Assembly (NCBI GenBank): GCA_029582265.1 | Contig: CM055834.1 | Coordinates: 434,001-498,000 of the forward strand | DNA: 64,000 nucleotides | Reading direction: 5' to 3' | Source: Zoroaster sp. YZ-2022 | Taxonomy: Eukaryota > Echinodermata > Asteroidea > Forcipulatida > Zoroasteridae | In this document: positions 56,659 through 64,000 of the stretch, piece after piece | Numbering within the stretch: position 1 is the first letter of the stretch | How the letters are laid out: the number at the start of each line of letters is the position of its first letter | The notes under the pieces: model-generated | Told to the model about the DNA's origin: nothing | What the model saw: the letters and a program-made list of their open reading frames with translations, nothing else | Database searches by the model: none | Made by a program: the position numbers and the translations under genes

Positions 56659-57020
56659 ATAATAATAATAATAATAATGTGTGGACTTATATAGCGCACG
56701 TATCCACCAACTAAGTGGTGCTCAAGGCACATTATATCATTACCTCTGCTCATAAGGCTCATAAGGCTCATAAATCATTCCTGAAACCACCTCAGCTCCC
56801 TGGAGAGTATACAGCTCAATTGCTGCCATTACAGTGCATATAGGGCTAATCAACCAACTCTGCCCTCACAGGTACCCATTTAACCCCTGGGTGGAGAGAA
56901 GCAATTATGGTTAAGTGTCTTGCTCAAGGACACAAGTGTCACGGCCGGGATTCGAACCCACATTCTGCTGCTAACACCAGAACTTGAGTCCGGTAAGCTA
57001 GACCGCTCGGCCACGACACT
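56659..57020 (-). mobile_element. tRNA-derived SINE, tail type 1, full length
   Basis: The best copy. On the minus strand the head TGGCCGAGCGGTCTAGC matches an A box of tRNA-Leu type, and GGTTCGAATCCCGGCC is the B box. These are followed by the core TTGAGCAAGACACTTAACC, a body with GAGCTGTATACTC, and the 3' end GCGCTATATAAGTCC plus (ATT)n. The 3' end resembles tails used by LINE partners, which would explain its mobilisation. Confidence 0.9.
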
Positions 57021-57928
57021 CCAGTGTTCAACCACAAGAAAAGTGTTCAACCACAAGAAACACTGATAAACAGGTAATAGGTGTTGTCACCAACAAGACA
57101 CTGTGCAAACTATAAGTACTCCCTAGAACTGATGGATTTTGTGTTGGCATTATTATGTGGTGAACCGGCATCATGATGTGGGGAATGGACGTAACTTATT
57201 TATAAGGCACATAATCATTTTAGCATTATAATTTGTGTATTTTTGCTTATTAATTAAATTATTTGACTTTTGTTTAGCAAATGGTGGTATAGTTCATACT
57301 GTTCTGCTCCTTTTGATCTGTAAGGTCTTTCTTTGTCTAATCTGTTTTGTCTGTGATGTCTGCCATGGGAAAAACAAACCCATCGTGTGACAAATGCATA
57401 CCCCTAGATTTGGCCCTTGTTCCAATCCATTCTCTAATGAACTTAATGCAGTGCTGTGAAAGTGGTCATGGTATGGATGGTTCTTTGAAAATGTAAAGCT
57501 CGTTATGAGACCAAAAAATAGCACAGCGTAAAAGCACTTAAATAACCGGCTTGGCTTGAGGCCACATTACATAATTCCGAGCAAGCAACAAGTGGAGAAA
57601 ACATAACTTTACACACCCAACGTGGATGCAGGCGTGTACTTGAAGTATCCAACAAACAAGTACTGACAGCAGCATTTAACCATGGAGTAAGGGTTCATCA
57701 TAAACTGGTCATGTTGGATGTTGTTCACGAAATGTGGACAAAAAAGACCCCCAACTGGAAAGCTTGACAGAGATAGTATAATAGCAACAGTTGTAGGCTA
57801 TTAGTTGTAGCTACTGGTGAATTTTGTGCTGTTTGATTGACATGCTGGATTGATAACCGCTAATATATAATGACTATACATAACTATGTTTGTACACTTA
57901 AAATAATTGGCCATTTGGGTATACATAC
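57021..57928. other. No recognisable gene
   Basis: Open frames are short and featureless on both strands. Confidence 0.5.
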
Positions 57929-58025
57929 TTAAAAGGGACAATATCATAAATTTTCAGTCACTGTGTTCATCTTAAATTAGGACTGTTCCAAGTCTGCTCT
58001 GATCATGATGATACTGTCCCTTTAA
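57929..58025. mobile_element. TTAA-flanked MITE, internally deleted
   Basis: TTAA at both ends with AGGGACAATATCAT and ATGATACTGTCCC inverted ends. At 97 bp it keeps only one CAGTCACTG arm. Same family as 28082 and 29112. Confidence 0.75.
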
Positions 58026-58554
58026 ATAAAACATTACTTAAATAAATTTCTAGTCGGATAACCTCTTGACCTAAATATGACATATCATGATCATGCATAG
58101 CATATAATTATTTCTATTATTTTTTTTCTATATAATTTTTTCTTTCTTTTTTTGTTGGGATTTTCTTTTTTTTTTTTGGGGGGGGGAAATTAATTTTAAA
58201 AAATTGGGGGTGTGGTAATATTTTAGGTTTCCTTTCCTTCTTTTTTCTTTTGAGTTAATACTTTTTTTTTTATATTAATTTTCTTTTTTTCATTATATAT
58301 TTTGTTGTCATTCTTTTTTTCCTTTTTTTTTGGGGGGGGGGGTTTATAATTCAAGCCAAGATAGATGACTTGTTAATCAGTGAACACTTTCAATTCAATT
58401 CAGTACAGTGCATGTCACAAAAGCTTATTTTCACTTAAAAACATACGGCATGCCATTCAATTACATACATCATGGGTACATATGAGTAAGTAGGCCTATA
58501 CTGCTTATTGACAGATTTTACATTTGTAATGAGCAAGCCAATGTAGTTTTAAAG
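58026..58554. other. T-rich homopolymer stretch and intergenic DNA
   Basis: Long T runs with two G runs at 58178-58186 and 58331-58342; either simple sequence or consensus error. No gene. Confidence 0.5.
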
Positions 58555-58700
58555 AGAAGGTAATAATAATAAATCATTAATATATAGTGCATATATTTAT
58601 ATATATCTATAAATAATGTCCCAATGCACTTTACATCATTCATATAATCTTTCTCAGCTCTCTGGGGAGTATACAGCCCAATATGTGCAACCTTTTTCAA
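58555..58700 (-). mobile_element. Degenerate SINE-like fragment
   Basis: It shares the GGGGAGTATACAGC block and the general tail layout (TAATAATAAAT) with the type 1 SINEs, but the tRNA-like head is missing. Confidence 0.4.
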
Positions 58701-59847
58701 TCTGTGAAGATATCCTGCTGATACGCAATCACATAGCCATCAACTAATCACATTCTTGATGCAGAATGAGGGTAGACAAACTTCATCTCATCACCAGAGC
58801 AGAATGATAATGCCATGCTTAAGATGCTTAAGAGACAAATGACGTAATAGCCAATGAGCAGTGAAATAGAGGCTTAGCAGAGACAGTGCTGTTTCCCCAC
58901 AGAGTATAGGTATTTGATTCACAAGCACCATTGCCTCATTCAAGTCTCTTTCTGCATCATGACCAGAAACTAGCACCTCTGAAGTTGTTCACAGCATGTA
59001 GAAGTTATTTACAGGAATGCAAATGTTTGTCTCTGGCTTGTAAATTTGCTTCACCATCTCAAGCACTATAGCACATTTTTGCTGGTACTCTGTACTCTGT
59101 AGACAGTAGTCCTGCATATTTTACAGTCGTATAATAAATGCATTTGTGTTAAAAAAAAATTGTAAGCCAGTGTCACTCCAACCTTCTTGATGACCCTTCT
59201 TGGGAAATTAGTATAATTTTGATAATTGCCTAAAATTATATAATAAAACTATTAAATTTACAAAATAGTGCTCTTTTTCTAATTATTGTTGATGCTAAGC
59301 AATTCTACTATTAGTGTCCTATGAAACACAGCAATGGAACAGTTTCTCAGGACACACAATATGGTTTATTCTCGGTGCCAAAATTTCCCTGGATTCTTTC
59401 AGATTCTGTTTGAAGAACAAAACAAGCTGATGCCTTTGTTTAACTGAGCATCCTGAAGCAGATGGAGAAGAGAATGAACCAGATGGAGATGCCTTTGCTT
59501 ATTACTGAGCATCCTGAAGAATCATACTGAAGAAGATGGAGAAGATGAGGGTGAGCGCTAGTACACAGCCTTGTTTGACACAATTCATTATTTCTTTGAT
59601 TTAACTTGGAGAAGGTCAAACAGACTTCCCTCAGTCTGGAACAGGATGAAGATGCCTTTGGTTATTACTGAGCATCCTTTGTTTATTTACTGAGCATCAT
59701 GAAGCGCTATACTGAAGAAGATGGAGAAGATGCGGGTGAGCACTAGTACACACACAGCTTTGTTTGACACCTTTACTTGTATCTTTGACTTTGAGAAGGT
59801 CAAACAGACTTCCATCAGTCTGGAACAGGATGAAGATGCCTTTGTTT

Positions 59848-60170
59848 ATTTTTTTATTTTTTATCGCCCCACACAAGGCCAATGGCCAATCCAAGGTGGG
59901 GGCTACTAAGTCATTGAGTTGTTACAACTCCACACTGAAGAAACCAGCCCCTCACACCGAAACAAGACAAGTTAATAACCAGCCTCTTCACGGTGCGAAT
60001 AGGACTGGGAGGGGTAACTAGTCCAGAACAAACTGCCTCTGCCCCTATAAGCAATTATGGTTAAGTGTCTTGCTCAAGGACACAAGTGTCACGGCCGGGA
60101 TTCGAACCCACATTCTGCTGCTAACACCAGAACTTGAGTCCGATAAGCTAGACCACTCGGCCACGACACT
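59848..60170 (-). mobile_element. tRNA-derived SINE, tail type 2, inside the 182-bp array
   Basis: The tRNA-like head and core are the same as type 1 (GATTCGAACCC complement, CTTGCTCAAGGACAC), but the body (GGGAGGGGTAACTAGTCC, CCTCTTCACGGTGCGAAT, CCAATGGCCAATCC) matches the SINE at 28711-28983. It ends in a T/A-rich tail. Confidence 0.85.
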
Positions 60171-60176
60171 CCACTG

Positions 60177-60218
60177 AATTATTATAATATTATAATATTA
60201 TAATATTATAATATTACA
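60177..60218. repeat. (ATTAT)n microsatellite
   Basis: Runs of ATTATAAT directly follow the SINE head. Confidence 0.8.
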
Positions 60219-60470
60219 GAGCATCCTGAAGCGCTATACTAAAGCGCTATACACAGCCTTGTTTGACACCTTTACTTGTATCTTTGACTTTGGCTTGGAG
60301 AAGGTCAAACATACTTCCATCAGTCTGGATCAGGATGAAGATGCCTTTGTCTAATAAACTGATCATACTGAAGAAGATGCAGAAGAGGGTGAGCGCTAGA
60401 TGTGGATGCCTTTGTCTAACTGAGCATCCTGAAGTGTTATACTGAAGAATATGCAAAGTTCCATCGTGTG

Positions 60471-62400
60471 ATGAAGATGTTCACTCAGAACCTGCTCTGA
60501 TTCTCTGAGGTTTCTTTGGCAATAGTTGACACATCAATTAACTATAATAATGGAGGTCTTTTAATTCATGCCTTTAGTAGAATTGCTTAGCGTAAACAAA
60601 TTTTGCACATGATAAATTTTTTGAGCACTTCAATAGTAACTTATTGTGTCAAAGGATGGCACATCTGAGAAATTTAATATGACCAATGCAAAATGAGTGG
60701 AATTTAGCTGTGCATGTCCAACATTGAACTTTTCATTCATTTTATATAGCAGAAAATATCTTTTTGTTGATAAATGTTTTAAGTTTGCCATGTTCCCGGC
60801 CTAGGTATAAGAAACCTGAGACAAGACAAATTGAACATTAAATGCAGAACATCCTGCCTCTAGTGGCTCTAAATGAAATGGTAACTGTAAACATTTGTAA
60901 AAATTTCCACTCATTTTCAGATGGCATGTCACAAATATTATTTATAAATACAATTTCTTCATTGGAGATTAACAACATAGAGTAATGCCATGCCCATTGC
61001 CCAGTAACTAGATGAAACTAGAAAGGCAATTGTAACCCAATGCAAAATGAGCTTTTCATTCATTTTATTGAGATCTTCAACTGTTGCTTAAAATTTACAT
61101 TTTTGATTTTGTCCCCAACCTACAGTAGGCAGTTTGAATCCTGACTTTAAAGGCATGTTTAAGAAATCTGGTTCTCTGACACATCAATGTGAAAAGAACC
61201 GGTAGTGAGGATAATTCTCAACATTTTTCTCTAGTGTGCACCGTCCCTCTACAGCATTACCAGTTTATTTGATGTGTCAGAAAACCAAGATGCATGCGTG
61301 ATAAATGTCTGTTATAATTTCTGTTAGGTCTTTAACAGCCAAAACAAATTTAATTTTATACCGAGTACTTAGTCATTATTAAAAAAAAAAAATTAACTGA
61401 AAACTGATCATACATGTACATAACCTAAGAAAAATTTGTGGTAGAACCATGTAACTTCTCTAACGAGTTGTAAATAGTAGTGGTTCTGAAACCAAATAAA
61501 ATGTATTCGGTCGATAAATACACCCCTGCTGCCTGTCAATCAAATAATACAATAATACCTATAGCACCTACAAGATGACAAAATAGAACATTTGGATAAG
61601 TATGAAAATTGGATGTACAGTCTGCCATGTCAGCTAAATAGTACAATGTGTGTGTACATGCGATTTTAATTCAAGCACTCTAATGATCTAATTTCAGTAA
61701 GTTTAACTCAATTGATTAGATTGTTATCCTACATCTGTTGCTATGTCCCACTAACATTGTCATGCATTGCAAGGGATATGTATATTGATCTATCAAGGTC
61801 TACATAACATTTTTATAGGTAAAATATTTAATGGATACCAAGTTATGGGGGTAAAAATTGCTCTATGGTTAAATGCATGCTGTAGATGTTTGTCAGACCC
61901 GTTGGTCTGACACGCGATACCCACAATCCCACATCAAGTTGCGATAAATTTGCAAAGCGCAAAAACATAAGCAGCTAATAACAGAACGTTTGCATGTAGC
62001 CTGCAATCCGATGCATTGTCAACCACATGCATCTTTAACATACAGCTAAATGATTTGCAGCGCATGTATGTTTCTATGATAAATTCTATTTTCAGTGTGA
62101 TGTACATGTAGTTAGTGTAAGCTGAGACTTGGGCCAAATCCAAAGATATGCACATTTTGTTTCTCTATGCACAATTTAAGTTGAATTTCAGTTTCTCATC
62201 AACATAAAAGTTATAAACAGAAATTAACTGCTATTGTGAGTTTGATACCGATGATACCGATGACCACTGTTTTACCACCTATACTAATCAAGACACCGAT
62301 TCAGACATATTAACAAGTGGACAAGTGAACAATTTGTTCAATTAGAAATGACCCTTTAAACTGATTGGAGGAATTCTATCATTATAATTGTTCTCTAGCT
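60471..62400. other. AT-rich intergenic stretch, no gene seen
   Basis: I find no supported exon or repeat. Short frames near 61934-62155 lack features. Confidence 0.5.
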
Positions 62401-62404
62401 AATA

Positions 62405-62530
62405 GTTCAGCACTACATACTTAGTGCTTCCCATTGTCTACAGGCGACTCAGGTGGGACTCAAACCCACAACCTTCTGCATAGTAGTGCAGATGTCTTAC
62501 CTCTAGACCACAGAGTTTACCAGTGGACGC
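62405..62530 (-). mobile_element. Second tRNA-derived SINE family, fragment
   Basis: The minus strand has GTGGTCTAGAGGTAAGACA (A-box-like) and GTTGTGGGTTTGAGTCCCAC (B-box-like) about 30 bp apart, flanked by AGTGCTGAAC sequence. Arm pairing is too poor for a working tRNA, so a SINE head is more likely. Confidence 0.6.
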
Positions 62531-62924
62531 TCGAAAGCATACAGACTATAGTGCTGAGTAACATCAGTGAAGGCACAATCATATCTATTTAACTTATATT
62601 ATCAGAGAACATTTAAAATAAAATAAGTACATGAAATGTCAATCCAATCTTAAACAAAGGAAAAGAATACCATACTAGCTTGCCAAAGTTGCCAAACACT
62701 TTCAAGAAAATGCTAAGACAGAACTATTATGTGCTTATTTATATTCATTTGTATTGCTTGTTTCTTATGTTGACTTCATTGATCTTGACTTTAGATATGC
62801 GCACTTTATAATAACTGGATGAATAACAAAGAAGATGGTACAAATCCAGAGATGATAACATTATTAATGATATATATCGTTTGTAAATAGAAAGAACTAG
62901 AAACACTTGGCATCTTCTTACCAT

Positions 62925-63130
62925 CAAGCATCATGACATCACACTCCAATTGACACTTCAGCACTCCACTACATCTTCTTACCATCTAGCATCATGACAT
63001 CACACTCCAATTGACACTTCAGTACTCCACTACATCTTCTTACCATCTAGCATCACGACAGCACGCTCCAAGACACTTCAACACTCCTCGGCGTCTTTTA
63101 ACCATTTCATGACACTCCAAGACACTCATC
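62925..63130. repeat. ~62-bp tandem repeat, three copies and a decayed fourth
   Basis: Units contain CATCTTCTTACCATCTAGC, ATCATGACATCACACTCC and AATTGACACTTCAG. The last copies have lost parts. Confidence 0.85.
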
Positions 63131-63599
63131 ACATCAAATCAGTTGGTCAAGGGGTGGCACCCCTCATCTATAGAAAAGCTCCATCTGGGAAAACTGTCAA
63201 TCCCAGACACCACCACTATCAAGAAATTACTCAAGAAAGAACTATTTAGAGTTAAACAATTTGTTTAATGACACAACAATTTGTGCAAAGGATAAAGGTT
63301 ATTAAACATACACATTCAATGAAGTTCTTAATTTCGCAAATGTTGCTGCTGTGGAGTTTTGTAAACTTGAATAAACACATTTATAAAAGCATAAAACAGC
63401 CTTCTTTTCCATTAAAATGCATAGGTTAACATGTACACATGTATTTTGGTACAAACACAACATAGTTTGTAGAGGATTTGAATTGTTTAAACATCATCTA
63501 TAACTGGTATGCCAATTCCCTTTGAATATAACAAATATTACTTATTTCACTTAGATCCAGTACAGATAACTATTTATTGCCAAGATTTGAACCAAATTT
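63131..63599. other. No recognisable gene
   Basis: AT-rich non-coding DNA leading into the terminal tandem array. Confidence 0.5.
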
Positions 63600-64000
63600 G
63601 GCATAGCAAGAGAGATTTGGTGTGGCAAGAGAGATTTGGTGTGGCAAGAGAGATTTGTGGCGGCAAGAGAGATTTGGCGTGGCAAGAGAGATTTGGCGTG
63701 GCAAGAGAGATTTGTGGCGGCAAGGGAGATTTGGCGTGGCAAGGGAGATTTGGCGTGGCAAGGGAGATTTGGCGTGGCAAGGGAGATTTGGCGTGGCAAG
63801 GGAGATTTGGCGTGGCAAGGGAGATTTGGCGTGGCAAGGGAGATTTGGCGTGGCAAGGGAGATTTGGCGTGGCAAGAGAGATTTGGCGTGGCAAGAGAGA
63901 TTTGTGGCGGCAAGAGAGATTTGGCATAGCAAGAGAGATTTGGTGTGGCAAGAGAGATTTGGTGTGGCAAGAGAGATTTGGCGTGGCAAGAGAGATTTGG
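63600..64000 (+). repeat. 19-bp tandem repeat (TGTGGCAAGAGAGATTTGG), about 21 units, running off the window
   Basis: The period is exactly 19 bp. Variants differ at the first bases (TGT, CGT, GTGGCGG-type, CATA) and in GAGAG versus GGGAG. Because 19 is not a multiple of three, all frames stay open and produce false repetitive proteins on both strands. Confidence 0.95.

Larger units (their letters stand above)
59430..60470 (+). repeat. ~182-bp tandem array interrupted by a SINE
   Basis: The anchor GGTCAAACAGACTTCC recurs at about 59615, 59798 and 60303. The first step is 183 bp; the second becomes 182 bp when the 323-bp SINE is subtracted. Units also share GAAGATGCCTTTG and CTGAAGAAGATGGAGAAG. 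The units look exon-like in composition, but no continuous frame crosses them. Confidence 0.8.

Noticed and set aside
56940..57020. Genuine tRNA-Leu gene
   Set aside because: A and B boxes are clear but the arms do not pair as a working tRNA, and the same head recurs with SINE bodies attached.
63551..63989. Four overlapping 97-139 residue repetitive proteins
   Set aside because: Artefacts of a 19-bp tandem repeat that keeps all frames open on both strands.

Overview
This is a repeat-rich nuclear sequence from an animal, most likely a marine invertebrate and possibly an echinoderm or other non-vertebrate deuterostome. The evidence is an intron-containing host gene with GT-AG splice sites, tRNA-derived SINEs, several APE-type LINEs, a Harbinger DNA transposon, many palindromic MITEs and long satellite-like arrays. 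I see no bacterial genes, operons, CRISPR arrays or rRNA. A 500-N scaffold gap lies at 34876-35375, so the two sides may not be adjacent at the distance shown. Much of the window carries single-base indels, and 19.9-23.3 kb has a strange homopolymer-rich texture, which suggests an imperfect long-read consensus.

Layout. At 1-948 lies the right part of a foldback-type element built from ~210-bp repeats. At 2.4-5.3 kb there are dispersed duplications and a palindromic MITE. At 5.86-7.72 kb a 932-bp tandem duplication covers the 3' part of a small gene for a secreted, probably GPI-anchored protein (minus strand, up to 8000). A second, almost complete foldback element occupies about 10.69-17.90 kb; its core is a large palindrome of TGACTCA-type repeats that switch strand in the middle. 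From 23.5 to 31.7 kb, on the plus strand, is the 3' part of a divergent tubulin-tyrosine-ligase-like (TTLL) gene, of which I can place nine exons, with SINEs and TTAA-flanked MITEs in its introns.

After the gap (35.4-55 kb) is a stack of insertions. ~204-bp satellite repeats abut an unrecognised multi-domain gene. A 5'-truncated LINE sits inside that gene between two 371-bp direct repeats, and into that LINE went a 3088-bp Harbinger transposon (ATT target duplication), a 1.1-kb TIR element and a 32-bp hairpin. Further on are a second LINE (45.4-50.3 kb) broken by SINEs, a LINE ORF1 with three zinc knuckles, and a third LINE fragment. From 55 kb to the end there are octamer-motif repeats, SINEs, a ~182-bp tandem array and a 19-bp tandem repeat that runs off the window.

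The most unusual signal is a family of very small palindromic insertions (19-38 bp) whose ends are CATGGAGGAAG / CTTCCTCCATG. Six copies are present. Each is flanked by a perfect 7-bp target duplication, and all six targets begin with GT in one orientation. One copy sits in frame inside a LINE reverse transcriptase, and one sits in a tandem repeat whose two sister units keep the empty site. They are either a micro-palindromic mobile element or excision footprints of an unseen transposon with 7-bp target duplications.
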